A stretch of DNA of 64,000 nucleotides from contig JAVLRN010000003.1 in NCBI GenBank assembly GCA_032821775.1, forward strand, positions 3,162,001 through 3,226,000, read 5' to 3'. Each line of letters starts with the position of its first letter. Within the stretch, counting starts at the first letter, position 1. Source of the DNA: Sanguinoderma infundibulare. Its lineage: Eukaryota; Basidiomycota; Agaricomycetes; Polyporales; Polyporaceae. The notes beneath the pieces were generated by a model. It had not been told where the DNA came from and did no database searches. It worked only from the letters and a program-made list of their open reading frames with translations. Made by a program: the position numbers and the translations under genes. Below are positions 11,960 through 22,984 of this stretch, in pieces.

Positions 11960-12286
11960 GCGCGGGCGGGCTGTCCGGGAAGATGGCGACGATGACGCGG
12001 AGGGCGGCGATGCTGCTGATCCTGAGGCAAAGTCGCGAGTCGTCAAACCGCGGCCCAAGCCTCAACGCGGAGACAGTCAAGGCACTATTCGCGGGCACTG
12101 ACGAGGCGCAAGCGCAGCTCGCGGAGCAGGAGCAGCTGACCGTGCACCGCACCGTCCGCACGAACCGTCGCCCAGGAGCGTCCCAAGCCCGTTGTCAAGA
12201 AGGCTGGCGCAGGAGATACTGCTGGTGCTGCACCGAAGGCGGTGCCAAAGGCGGCGGCAAAGCCTGTTCAGAAGGACGCAGCTTGA
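11960..12286 (+). pseudogene. Gene X 3' fragment, copy B
   Basis: Close match to 7370-7660. It preserves an acidic block (EDGDDDAEGGDAADPEAK) followed by KPRPKPQRGDSQG, and the basic C-terminal tail with stop TGA at 12284-12286, but these blocks lie in different frames. It reads as the duplicated 3' end of the same unknown gene, not an expressed protein. Confidence 0.5.
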
Positions 12287-12944
12287 CTGGACGAGCATCA
12301 AACATACCTGGCTTCGGGCAGTTCAGCATACATTCCACACGCGACACTCGGCATACAGCATACAGCATCCGGCGCACGAAAACATCTATAAAATGCATTC
12401 ATTCATCTTCATCTTCTTCCCATACCTAATGAATTCATCTCCGCACATACCTACGCTCCATATTCCCACCCCAGCACTTGTTGACGACGCGGATACGGAC
12501 CGCGATCCGTTCGCAGTTCCACTTCCGGCAGGATTGTGAGTCCAGAAATCGAGCAGAACTGATTCACCATCCAATAGCTAACCGTTCACAGCATCATTAC
12601 ATCGTAAATTATTAGAATACACATCTCGCTCGCTATGCGGTATAATGATTGACTCAGATAGAAGAGATGGTGGCGGAGATGCATGCCGGCGTGGGCTATG
12701 CAATCCTGGGCTTCGAAAAGTTGAGTCTACGACTGCGAACTTCGTGATACAAATATCGTAGGCACAAGTGGCATTCCAGTAGACTGAGCCGACAACGTGG
12801 CGGTGCAATCTTGATATAGAGTGACCGCATGCGTGGAACGGTGAACGGTGTTCAGTGGCGTTACTGCATGTTGAACACCGGGCTATAACCGCAGGTTGTC
12901 CTAGAGCTTGGATATGATCGACTTCTGCTAGATGGGGGCGTCGA

Positions 12945-12951
12945 ATATATA
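12945..12951 (+). promoter_or_regulatory. TATA box of DUF6533 copy B
   Basis: ATATATA in the same TCGAATATATAG block as copy A, 56 bases before the ATG at 13001. The shorter distance reflects deletions in the leader. Confidence 0.5.
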
Positions 12952-13000
12952 GCGGGAGTTGACTTTGGTGCCGTGCTCGCTCTCCAACTCTCTCTGAACC

Positions 13001-14826
13001 ATGTCGAATTCCGATAATGCCGCGCTCGTCGCTGATATTGATTCTATGTGAGTGGTTCTCTGCAGCTTTGTGATCTCCTTATACCTTCTCCTCTAGTCAA
13101 ATAGCAGCTTGGTTCCAAACAATCGCTGCCGGTGAGTGTGCCGCAGATTCTGTCTCAGACTCATCGTGGGCGGGTTCGGGCTGATGTCATTGTCGATGCT
13201 GGGTAGCCCTTATGGTGTACGAGTTCGCGATCACCTTCGACAAAGAGGTCGAGCTTTTCTGGAGGCGTAGAGTTACCGTCTCGGCCGTCCTATTTTTCCT
13301 CAACCGTTATGTGCCCTTGGCATATAATGTGTTCGGAGGGCCATGGCCTAACCCAATGACTTTTGCGGTGCGTGCTATTCCTTTCTGTCATCCATGGCTG
13401 CCAAGCTCACATGGTCGCAGAGGTAAGGGTTTGGCACGTCTCCGAACAGCACCTTCTGGGCTCACCTAGAATGCAGCTGTAAATCATACTTTTGGAGTGT
13501 AGAGATCGTGAACATCTTCCAATACCTTCCCTGGGCCAGTACGCACCCGGATTGGCTAGCTTTTCGTCCTTCACAGTATCTATGTTGACGATTTCCTATG
13601 TCTCAACAAGCGTTCTCTGCCTTACGAGCCTACGCGCTCAGCGGTCGGAGATGGGCGATCGCCGCCTTCGTCTTCATACTCTCTCTCGCACCTGTGACGG
13701 TCTTAAACTATGTAAGTCTCACAAGGATTGAGAGGTTGATTGCGGTGGTGAGACTGACACACTCGCGTCTAATGAGGTGATTATAGGCTATACAGCTATC
13801 TTCGTAGACCCCGACTTCGGCTGTACATCAGAGGTCAAGCTTACCGATGTCTTACAGCACGAGTGAGTATGGTACTGCAAGAACAATCAGGCATACTGAT
13901 ACAGTGGAACACTTCTGCTTTAGTTGTACGTACCATCTATACCCAGGTTTTGCGATGTGGTGTGCCACAACTCAAGTCCGCGTCTCCTATGCTATCCAGT
14001 CGTGATCGTTGCCCGAGTTTGTCTCGTCACATCAGATCTGCTGGTGGTAACCATCACTTGGGCCGAAACGTACAAGAATGCCAGGGAGATGAAGTTGCTG
14101 GGCCAAACCACATCGCTGTCAAGGGTCCTCTTCAGGAATGGTAAGCAAAACAGTGATCATTCGGCATAAATCATGTTATTCAGCGTTTCATTGCTAGGTG
14201 TCATATACTTCATGTATGTCCTCCTAGAACCCTTTCTATCTCGGGCTGACTTCGTTCCAGCGTCCTGTTGGTCATGAACCTCCTCCACCTGACGTTCTCC
14301 GTGTCTTCAGTAAGTTTAAAGGTCAGCGGATTTCCTTGTTCAATACCCGTGCTCAAGTTTCATGTAGATCCTGGTCAGCGGCGGACCCAACGTTGTGTCC
14401 GCGAGCAACATCGTATTCCTTACCGAACCGTACGTCTGCCCCAGCGCTGCCTCTTCTCTTTCCAATAATCATAGCCCAACTCATTGGTCATCCTCCACAC
14501 TTATGTACAGAATAACCGCCATCCTCATCTCACGTTTCCTCATCGATCTCCAAGAAGCTGCCAACGGCAACGCCAACCAGCACTCCCTCCCGTCTGTCCA
14601 GATTGGCAGCCTCAAGTTCAATGAGGTTCTCGGCTCCATCACTTCTTCGCTTCCCGCCCCAGGGGAAGTAAGCCCGGAGCATGAAACAATCGACGCCAGC
14701 TCGGATCCCTCCATCGCCGAGGAAGACAGCCCGAACTTGGAATCGGGGTTGGACGATCCCAATGCCAGCTCAGACCCGGAGGCAACCAATGGACAGGCAT
14801 CCTCCAGCGCGGTCAATTCGCGCTGA
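13001..14826 (+). CDS. DUF6533-type multi-pass membrane protein, copy B
   Basis: Paralog of copy A with the same exon plan and an open predicted frame of similar length. The N-terminal motif reads TFDKEVELFWRRRVTV then LFFLNRYVPLAYNVFG. The 2-base exon is 13421-13422, between introns 13368-13420 (53 bases) and 13423-13476 (54 bases). The exon after the NY donor must start at GTG 13780 (acceptor ATGAG), because the site used in copy A is gone; the next AG would bring a stop. The C-terminal part (AILISRFLIDLQEAANGN) and acidic tail end at TGA 14824-14826. No disabling change was found. Function unknown. Confidence 0.78.
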
Positions 14827-15356
14827 TCGTCGCACAGGTGTGCCATACCTCGCTCTAACCGCGAAGATTGCGGCTTACGTCCTTGGTCTACAGATGTATG
14901 CTAGATGTTGTCGTACTTGGTGGATTCTGGCATGCCACGCTGCTCACGAAGCTGTTAGACTCGTGTTCGCACCGCGGAGTGGAATACGCTAGATGGAGCG
15001 CGTGGTATCTTCCGATTGCGACTCTGTTCTCTAACTAGTGTAGAGTTTTCTTGGATGACTGCTCTGAATGACCATATAACTTATGGCAGGCTGTTGCGCT
15101 TTGGAAATACAAACCCTTCGTGCCAATTCGAGCGAGAGCACTGCGTCTGTGTGATTCGTCTCGGGTCCCCGTCAAAGAGGCCATGCCCTCCCAGTTCCAG
15201 TACAATAGCGCTGCAACACCGTGCACATCGACGACGACGACCCTGTCCTACCATTTACAATACATTCTCCTAATGATACACATAGCATCGATGACGTGCA
15301 ATTGGAAAGCGATGATCAGCGACTTGCGTTCCGAATTCTGCGCCCACGCAGACCTT

Positions 15357-16010
15357 CTACTCCGCCTTCCTCTTGCCCTTGCGCGCGGCGGACAGCGACG
15401 GGTCTTCTTCCTCTTCGGCGAAAATCGACGGCAACGACACCTTGACGGGGAGCAAGCCGCCTGTTGACGGAGAGGGGAGGAACGACACGCATAGTGAGGA
15501 CGAGAACGTTTCATTCATTACGTGTAGACGTAGATCATATAGCCGAGGTCGGAAAAAAGCCAAACAAGAACAGCCCACTCACCATCCTGATCCCTGAACT
15601 GGACGAACACCGGGTCCCAGTTCGCGAGCACGTTCTTGAGCTGCGCGTTCGCCGCGAGCTGCTCGTATCGCCCCGTCGGCCGCCCCTTTTCCTTGACCTG
15701 CCGCGCGAGCTCGAAGTCGTCGGTGCTCGCGACCTTCGGCACCTCCCACTCCGCCGGATCCGGGTCGTCCTCGTCCATCGCGACGTCTGCGTCTGCGTGC
15801 GGATTCGGGGCCTCCATCACGTTGGACTGGAGCGCCTCCAGCGTTTCCGCCTTGACGTCCTCGACCGTCGCCGTGCTCGGGACGTTGAACAGCACGGTGA
15901 GCTTGTGCGTCTTGACGAGCAAGATGAAGACTTTTGGTACCGCTCGCGGTGGCTGGCGTAACCAAATCATCTCAGTTCCAGCCCCCGCGAAATAGGGTGT
16001 CGCTCACCAT
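15357..16010 (-). CDS. Small protein with ubiquitin-like N-terminal fold, start codon alone in exon 1
   Basis: Predicted 158 residues from exons 16008-16010, 15583-15952 and 15357-15460 (reverse strand). The opening (VFILLVKTHKLTVLF followed by STATVEDVKAETLEAL) has the strand-strand-helix spacing of a ubiquitin-like beta-grasp domain. Then come an acidic linker (DEDDPDPAEWEVPK), a region with RPTGRYEQLAANAQLKNVLA, and a basic C terminus (AARKGKRKAE). The first exon would be the ATG alone, directly followed by GTGAGC; an in-frame ATG at the start of MIWLRQ is the alternative start if that intron is kept. I recognise the fold type but not a named family; there is no C-terminal diglycine. Confidence 0.7.
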
Positions 16011-16212
16011 AGTAATCCGTCCTCAACTTTTTCCGTATCTGAACCTGAACACGATGTGGTCGGGAGCAGGACGCGACAGTGGCGGCTCAAGCAGGTCGCG
16101 TACAGACGCCCGCATTGATGGTGCGTGAAGCGCCCACGCACGACTGTGCCCGTCACGGCGTTCCGGCGGTTACCGTCGTTCATCTCCCTCGTCCACTCGC
16201 CCGTCGGCCGCC

Positions 16213-17068
16213 ATGAGCAGATATCTCGACCCCGAAGAGTCAGCGAAGCCCTACAGGGACCCAACGCCGCTCCCGGAGAACATTCCGAAGGTCAAGGAGC
16301 TCGGCGTGACGAGCGCACCGCTCAAGAGTGCGGCCTTCTTCCTCGGGGCGTTCTGCAAGGACTACAATGGTGCGTGTTCCCTCCGAGCTTTTCCAGCGTG
16401 TGTTGGATGGGAGGAACAAGGCAGGCTGTTATTATGGGGGGAGGGGGTTAGAGTTTGAGCAGCGTGCATGCTGGTTCGGAGGTATCTTGGGACAACCCCG
16501 AGCTGACTTCTGGGCACACAGAGGACTTCATGCTCTGCAAGGCGGAGAACCGGGATCCTGCCCACTGTCTGAAGGAGGGCCGGCGAGTGACGCGCTGCGC
16601 GCAGGACCTGTACGTGCAGAGCTCCCACCCGCTCCTCGTCTTTCGCTCATCCTGACCCACCACTCCCACACGGCGGGAATCGACATATTCTGCCGGCGTT
16701 GGCATGCGCCCGAAAAGGATCGCAAAGCTTCGGGAGAACTGCTTGTCCGAGTTCGAGAAGCACTGGAACTGCTTAGAGTACAACAACCAGGCATGTGCTA
16801 TTCACTCTGTGTGTGTACGATTTACACCGTCATGCTGATCCGGCGTGCCGCGTGAACAGGAATACTACCATTGTCGGAAGGACGAGCGCGTACTGAACAA
16901 GTGCGTGTTCGAGAAGCTGGTGAGCGGTCGTTTCCTTTACGGTTGCTGACGCAGATACTGACTTAAGTGTCTGCCCAGGGCCTCACGAAGACCATTCCTG
17001 GCACACCAGAGGGTAAAACGCCGATTCATGAGGTCAAGAACCCCGTCTTCACCGGTGTCCAGAAGTAG
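16213..17068 (+). CDS. NADH:ubiquinone oxidoreductase (complex I) subunit NDUFA8, CHCH protein
   Basis: Predicted 155 residues from exons 16213-16369, 16522-16609, 16718-16790, 16860-16919 and 16979-17068. It is an accessory subunit on the intermembrane-space side of mitochondrial complex I. Twin CX9C-type cysteine pairs are visible: CKDYNEDFMLC, then CLKEGRRVTRC, then CLSEFEKHWNC and CRKDERVLNKC. This is the PGIV/NDUFA8 pattern, and proteins of this type are oxidised and trapped by the MIA40 pathway. Exon 3 ends CAG followed by GCATGT, so intron 3 must be a GC-AG intron to reach EYYHCRKDER in frame. Length fits fungal orthologs. Confidence 0.92.
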
Positions 17069-17455
17069 TCTTTCGCCATCAATACACCTTCTGTACACTC
17101 TGTGCACAATCCCTTCATCCGCTTCTGATCGTCATGCTGGCTTTCGGATCGAAACGGCACGCCATCGGCATCCGTTGAAGGAAAATACAACGATCAAATG
17201 GAACACGACGGTTGCCTATAGCACAACGATAAGTCGTATGTGTGTTAGCATGGTGCATACTGAATGCTAAGAACACGAAATGTAAAGACATGTAGTGTGC
17301 CTTAAAACGTCCCAGGTTGTCCGTTAAGTTGAGTCACCTGCAGCCGCTCCTACCCCGAACCTTTCCTCCTCACTCGGCGTGCTGGGATCGGCCGATAGGT
17401 TCACGGATGGAAGGACCGACAGCGCCCCCTTGGAAGCGGAATGAGGGATCACCGT

Positions 17456-18069
17456 TCAGGGGCTCGAATTGGGCTCCGAGAACCTCAAGACGAAATTGAT
17501 AATAATCGCCACTGGAAGAGCGGTCAGAGAAGCTCTCTGAATGCATAGGAAGAACCTTACCCAGCAGCGCAATACACAATATGGTCTACATAGAAGTGGC
17601 ATAAGTAAAATATTCACCCCGAGAGCGGAAGGGACTTACGGGGCCAACTCGGTCGTCGTACGGTCCACGACCGCCGCGACGGATGGAATGAGCGCGCCAG
17701 TGGTAGGTCCACAAAGCGTAGACCATAACTCCCATAGCTGAACAGCGCGAGGGTTTGCTCAGACACCGCCTATGATGTCACACGACCAGAAAAAACAGAG
17801 AGACTCACCGACGACGGAGAACATTGCCGCGCTAATCCGCCCAACCTAAAGCCGCACACACGCATGAAACGGGGTATCAAAATACAGAGAAGCGAACGGA
17901 CCTTATCGCCGAAGTTGAGGAGCCCGACCGCGAGGCCTCCGAGGACGACGGTGAAGTGCAGCCATGAGAGGAAGGTTCGCTCGTTGGCGAACGCGACCTT
18001 GGGCTCGACCTTGACGGGGAGCGCGATGCGTTTTGCGGCGGTGCGCTGGAGGAGGGGCTGGGTGGACAT
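17456..18069 (-). CDS. VTC1: Vacuolar transporter chaperone VTC1 (polyphosphate polymerase complex)
   Basis: Predicted 128 residues in five exons on the reverse strand, matching the 129 of yeast Vtc1. Exon 1 (17902-18069) encodes the conserved start with [19 protein letters not shown] and first membrane segment ([16 protein letters not shown]). The next exons give [22 protein letters not shown], then [19 protein letters not shown], and the last segment is [17 protein letters not shown]. Vtc1 is the small three-helix subunit of the VTC complex, which makes polyphosphate while moving it into the vacuole; the SPX-bearing subunits are elsewhere. It is head-to-head with THOC7, with 311 bases between the start codons. 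Confidence 0.94.
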
Positions 18070-18380
18070 GGCGGGGGAGTGGGGAGGAGATGTGGGCTGG
18101 ATAAGGCGCGAGAAGGAGGAGGCAGAGGAAGCTGTCGCGCTCTGGGCAGGATGTATGCGCTTGGACGATGGCCAGTCCCGCACGAACGTGCTTGCCGTCA
18201 CTCGTCCCTGCACCCGGCGTCTACCGGGACGTAGTGCGGGGACTTCATTAGTTAATCCGCCTCGTCACGTGGACTCTGTCACAGCGTCCCGCGATGGGCG
18301 CTTGCAGCGAGGACCATCGCCGGTGGCGCGCTGAGCTTGTTTTCTGTACCAACATCTCTCTCGACCGCACTCCATCCAAA

Positions 18381-19656
18381 ATGGCTGAAGCGACTGCAGA
18401 GTACATCTCTCCGTCTCTTACTGTGCAACAAGAAGGTACGACGCCCGTCTGCCTGCAGGTAAGCTGTATGTGTATGCTCACCGCTCCCTCATCCAGACGC
18501 AATCATACACACGCGTATTACGAACGACGAGAAGGCCCTCCGCCGTGTGACCAAGAAGTTCCATTCCTATGCCTCCGTCGCGTACACTCCCCTCGTCCCC
18601 CTCTCGCCCTTGACGTCCTCCTCCGTCGACGATGCCCGCGAAGCCTTCCTTCTCGAGCTCGCGTCCTTCCAGCTCTCCCTCAAGAAGAGCTTCATGGTCT
18701 GCGAGGCCGAGACGCGCCAGGTGGAAGAGTACCAGCACGAACGCGAGCGAATAGGTGAGTTGCCCCGCGCCATGCCCTTCTTAATTCTGGACCCACCGCC
18801 CCCGTGATCAGCCGACGAACACAGCCGGCTGAAGGACCAGATCGAGGAGCTCAAGGCGACCCTCGAGCAGGCCCAGCTCGAGCGCAAGCAGAAGATCGAG
18901 TACGACGTGATCGCGGAGAAGGTCAACTCATTACCGAGCAGGAACGAGCTCGAGCAGTGCGTATCGCGTCCTTCTCCGGCCTCTCCCTGCGCATACATGT
19001 GTCTGACGTGCGCGCACGATGATCTTCTATCGTGCTGTAGGTCAATACAGTCCCTCGAGAACGACATGGCCGCCATCCGGGCCGAGCACGAGAACCAGAA
19101 CCGCACGCTCCAGGCGCAGAATGCCGCGCTGGACAACGTCATCCAGGATATCAGCACCCTCAGGCTCATGGGCAAGCAGGATGCCGCCGAAGACGCCACC
19201 CCGGCGCCCGAGACGCAGCCTGCCGAGGAGGATGTGGAGATGGATGGGACGGCAAGCGTGCGCACGCGCGAGGAGTCTGGTGAGCTCAAGGAGGACGATC
19301 CTTCTTTGTCGCGGCATTCGAGTGGAGGGAGCGGGAAAACGGCCGAGGATGGCCAGGAGTCGGAAGAAGACGTGCCGTTGGCGAAGACCGTTCTCAATCC
19401 TGCCGCGAGATCCTTCGTGCCGTCGAAATCAAATACGCCCATGATGCCCATCCCGCGCGGTACGCCTACCCTGCCCACAGTGAGTATCCCCGAAGAGGAT
19501 GATATCGAAATGGGAGAGATTGGGGAGGAGGAACCGAAGGATGTGAGGGACGCGAGGGACGTCAGGTCAGTCGGCAAGAAGATGAGGAATGAGGAGTTGG
19601 AAGAGGGCGAAGCTACAGACGAGAGCAGTGAGCTCTCAGAGCCACCAGACGACTAG
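18381..19656 (+). CDS. THO complex subunit 7 (THOC7-like)
   Basis: Predicted 357 residues from exons 18381-18435, 18497-18754, 18812-18956 and 19041-19656. The N-terminal 200 residues have the THOC7 layout: TRITNDEKALRRVTKKF, then a helical LLELASFQLSLKKSFMVCEAE, then a coiled coil (EYQHERERIADEHSRLKDQI and on to ENDMAAIRAEHENQNRTLQ). THO couples transcription elongation to mRNA export and guards against R-loops. The C-terminal half is an acidic Ser/Glu/Pro tail, longer than in animal THOC7 but usual for basidiomycetes. It ends close to the convergent tRNase Z gene (82 bases). Confidence 0.88.
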
Positions 19657-19738
19657 TTGCTGACTTCTACAGGGCTGTTGTTGTCTTGCTACTGTACATA
19701 CACACCGGTTTCTATCTGTATCGCTATGGTTGTCCTGG

Positions 19739-21038
19739 TCATTTCGTCTGCGGTCCAACGTCGAAGCTCATCAAGTCCCGCGCGCAGACGACCTCGTTGC
19801 CATACGTGCTCTCCGCAAGCCCTCGTATCCCTCCCATCACCTGCCGCGCCTCCTCGTTCACGTCGTCATTCCCAGGATATCTCGCCGAGAAGTGGTTTAG
19901 CACCAGCTTTCTTGCTCGTATTCGTTTCGCGAACGCGCCAGCCATCTGCGGCGTCGAATGCCCCCTTGCCTTCGCACGTTCCTCCACGCTCTTGTGCGTG
20001 TCCGCCTCTTTCGTATCCGGATCGACCCCAGGCAGATGGGCGTTCGTCGCTTCATGGATGAGCAAACACGCATTCTCTGCAAGCCCCGCGATCGGCGACG
20101 GATCATACGTGTCCCCAAGGATGACGATCTTACGCCCAGGCTTGCGTGGGGGCCCATGCAGCACCGTCCCGTCCGACAGCATCACGGATTCGCCCTGTTG
20201 CAGCCGGCTCATGGCGGACATGGGTGTCTTGGTCCTCTTGAGCTCAGGAATATACTTCTTGGGATCGATCTTGCCCGGGATGGGGAGCTCGTCCACGACG
20301 TAGCCGACGCACGGGACGGAGTGCAGGATCGGCGCGGCGGACACGCGCACAAGCGACCCTTTGAAGATCTCGGGCCACACGCCGTCCGTCTGGGCGATGT
20401 TGCGCCCCGGCCGCTCCATGCGGTGCGGTGGGAGGGAGGTGTGGTCGCCGTCCGGGGGGTCTGTGGGGAAGCGGAGCTCGTGCACGACGTAGGGCGCACC
20501 GAGGAGGGTGTGGGTGTACGTGAGGCCGTTGCGGACGTACGCGCGCGTGCCCAGGGGGCCGTAGATCTCCAGAGGCTGCCGGGGTGAGGGTGAGGGTGAG
20601 GGTGACAAGGCGTTGAGCGAGACTCGGTAGTGCGCGGGCAGCGAGGGGCACTGACTGGTACATCGTCGGCGTCCGATGGAGATGCAGCTGCGCGCGGGTC
20701 TGCGCCGTCGACCGTGCCTCCCGCGCCGTTCAGGCGCATCGCGAGGACGGGGAGGAGGCCGAAGATGTGGTCGCCTGCAAAGGGTGAGGCGCATGCTTCG
20801 CGCGAGCACATGGAGAGCGTGAAGGGGACCGACCGTGCGTGTGGGTGATGAATATCTTTTGGACCTTGCCCATCTTCACGGGGCTCTTCTGGATCTGGTG
20901 CTGGGTCGCCTCGCCGCAGTCAAAGAGCCAGACATCGCCGTCCAGACGCAGGGCTAGCGCAGAGTGGTTGCGGGTGGACGAGGGCTGGGCGGACGCGCTG
21001 CCGAGGATGGTGATGTTCACTGAGGACAGTGCGCTCAT
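19739..21038 (-). CDS. tRNase Z, short (ELAC1-like) form
   Basis: Metallo-beta-lactamase endonuclease that cuts the 3' trailer of pre-tRNAs. Exon 1 is 20834-21038 and opens with VNITILGSASAQPSSTRNHS; the zinc motif HTHGDH (about residues 66-71) straddles the first intron. A second intron starts at GTCAGT after ADDVP and removes a TCACCC-rich stretch before PLEIYGPLG. Further family landmarks are ILHSVPCVGYVV, KIVILGDTYDP (motif III Asp), LIHEAT, ARGHSTPQMAG and LNHFSARY. The stop is at 19739-19741. Length fits the short form. The gene starts 114 bases from a tRNA gene; any link is coincidental. Confidence 0.93.
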
Positions 21039-21151
21039 ATGTGCTGACTCCGGACAAGTCGTGCGAGCCCACATCAACTAATGTGAGGTATGCAGAATGG
21101 GGACATGTTTTGATCAGGTCATTGTATAGCTTAATATTCGCCGAACCTTCG

Positions 21152-21233
21152 GTCCCTGTCGATTAGTGGTTAGATCATCACGTTGTGGCAACACAGAACC
21201 GTGAAGACGCAGGCTCGACTCCTGCCCGGGACA
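21152..21233 (+). tRNA. tRNA-His (GTG) with a 10-base intron
   Basis: Folds as a tRNA: acceptor GTCCCTG/CCGGGAC with one mismatch at pair 6-67, D stem GATT/GATC around AGTGGTTA, anticodon stem TCACG/CGTGA with loop TTGTGG-C, and T arm GCAGG-CTCGACT-CCTGC. Anticodon GTG is at 21185-21187. Ten extra bases (21189-21198) sit just after position 37, the standard place for nuclear tRNA introns, and removing them gives a normal 7-base loop. The first T-loop base is C instead of T. The position-1 guanosine of tRNA-His (G-1) would be added after transcription. Discriminator base is A. Confidence 0.85.
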
Positions 21234-21300
21234 CTTTCCAAGATCAGAGTACCTTTTGTTTCAAGTTTGTACTGCTGTAATCGACTTGGCAAACATCTCG

Positions 21301-22916
21301 ATGGGGCCCACCACACGTTCCGCCGCTCGGCCCAAGGCATCCTCTAGTAAACACACGCTTGACCACGAAGAGTCGCCTCCAGGTAACGATGAATTGGCAG
21401 CTTCAGAAAGGGCAGAGTCCAAAGCCGAAACCACGCTTCAGGTTCGTACATCAGGGCCCGCCGTTGAGTTGATTGTCAGAAAGGACCTTGTTCACGCCCC
21501 AATCTACTGTGTAGAGCTTGCTCGAGAGAGCACTAAAGGGAGCCAAATGCATCGAGCGGGAGAATGCCGCCCTGCGCAAGAAAGTGACCGCACTCCAGGA
21601 CAAGCTGGACAGGCTGCAGGACTCGGACGACGCCCCGTTGCGCCCGAAGAGAACGCAGAGGGCGGCGGCGAGCATGGCGAGTTTGCAGGGTGAAGTGAAG
21701 AGGTTGAAGGACCGGGTGCGCAAGCTCGAGAAGGTGCGTCTGTCCGGTGTGCTTATGTCTGCAGCATGGCTGAGTCTCAAGCGTGTGTTCCGTGCCACAG
21801 TCCAAGGAAAAGTACAGGCAAAGGCTGCATGAGGTACGCGTAATCCACCGTTCAGCCTTGCCGATCCGTCGAGGCTATGTTGTCCCTTAGTCGAGCATGC
21901 GAGAAATCAAGACGGAAGCCGACGAGTTGGTGGACGACGCGGAATTCGAAGTGGGCGACTCTGCATACGAGATGCGAAAGGTAAGATGGAGTGAGCTGTG
22001 CGTTTGCCTCGCGTTTCACGCGGTCCGTTATTCCAGCTTTTGTGGAACTTCCACGATCTCATGGTCATAAACTCCTTAGAGGAGGGGCAAGAAGAGTGCG
22101 CCATATGCATGGACGCGCTCAAACCCAAAGAGTGCCAAAGGTGCGTCACGTCGACCCCGAACAACGCGAGTACTGCTCCTCTCATCTGCCACGATCACAG
22201 CCTACCATGCCAACATATCTTCTGCAATGACTGTTCGAAGGAACTCCGACCCGTCGCTGGAGAAGATCGCGACATCGAGTATGTCTCTTGCCCCCAGTGT
22301 CGCAGCGTGTGCCAAAGGGACGAGCTGGAGATCATCGAATACACCGCGTCTGGACAATGGGACGCCCTGCTCGACGTTGCCAAGCGGTGGGCGAGGATGG
22401 ACACGCGTCGAGCGGAAAGCACCAGCGAAGAGGAGGGTGAAGAAGAGTTTATTGACGATGGTGAGAATGAGACGAGGTAGGGGATTCTACCTAGACTCTG
22501 TGCCACTAGTCACTCACTCCTTCTAGCACCACGGTCTCGGAGCCTGCACCGACCAACCCACTGGAAACATCGCCGGAACCGGAGGTGAAAGTTGATCCTA
22601 GGGCAGAACCTCACACCCCTTCACGGTTGCGCAGGCGGATCGTGATGGAGACCCCGCGGACTTCGCCCGATCCGGAGCGTCCAGAGTAAGCCCGGTTTGT
22701 GCCTTCTGACCCACGCTGTCTTACACGCATACACCTGTGTTCAGGCGGACCAACAGTCCTCGACAGGAAGAATCAGCTGACCCCGAGGCCAGCGAGCCCC
22801 ATACACCTCCACAGCCCAGACCGTCCACTCAGACGTACGCCCAAACTCCAACGAAAGACAAGAGGAAAATGCTTGAGGATATGGCGGCAGCTCGATCCAA
22901 GAAACGTCGACTTTGA
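21301..22916 (+). CDS. RING-finger protein with N-terminal coiled coil (putative E3 ubiquitin ligase)
   Basis: Multi-exon gene of about 400 residues. The N terminus is disordered (GPTTRSAARPKASSSK). A coiled coil runs from LLERALKGAKCIERENAAL through LKDRVRKLEKSKEKYRQRL. The RING finger begins CAICMDALKPKECQ and continues after an intron with LPCQHIFCNDC and SCPQCRSVC, giving the C3HC4 ligand order C-C-C-H-C-C-C-C. The C terminus is acidic and Ser/Pro-rich, ending in a basic stretch (ARSKKRRL) that may be a nuclear signal. A substrate cannot be guessed. ATG 21301 is the first in frame after pyrimidine-rich leader. Confidence 0.82.
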
Positions 22917-22984
22917 GCTGAAGGATAACAGTCTGTAATCAACGATCATGGAGCATTTCGTCCCGCATCATGAGTATGTCACTG

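Larger units (their letters stand above)
11960..15160 (+). repeat. Dispersed repeat unit, copy B
   Basis: Direct repeat of unit A with the same order: gene X tail, spacer with imperfect GGCATACA repeats, TATA, DUF6533 gene, and a 3' flank including the block around 15045-15135. The spacing from gene X stop to DUF6533 start (715 bases) is close to copy A (764). Confidence 0.75.

Noticed and set aside
18567..19577. 336-residue open frame on the minus strand
   Set aside because: Antisense of the THOC7-like gene; Ser-rich shadow of an acidic tail. It also ignores the well-supported introns.
20575..20612. GTGAGG tandem repeat as a regulatory or telomere-like element
   Set aside because: Short run within intron 2 of tRNase Z; no more than a simple repeat.
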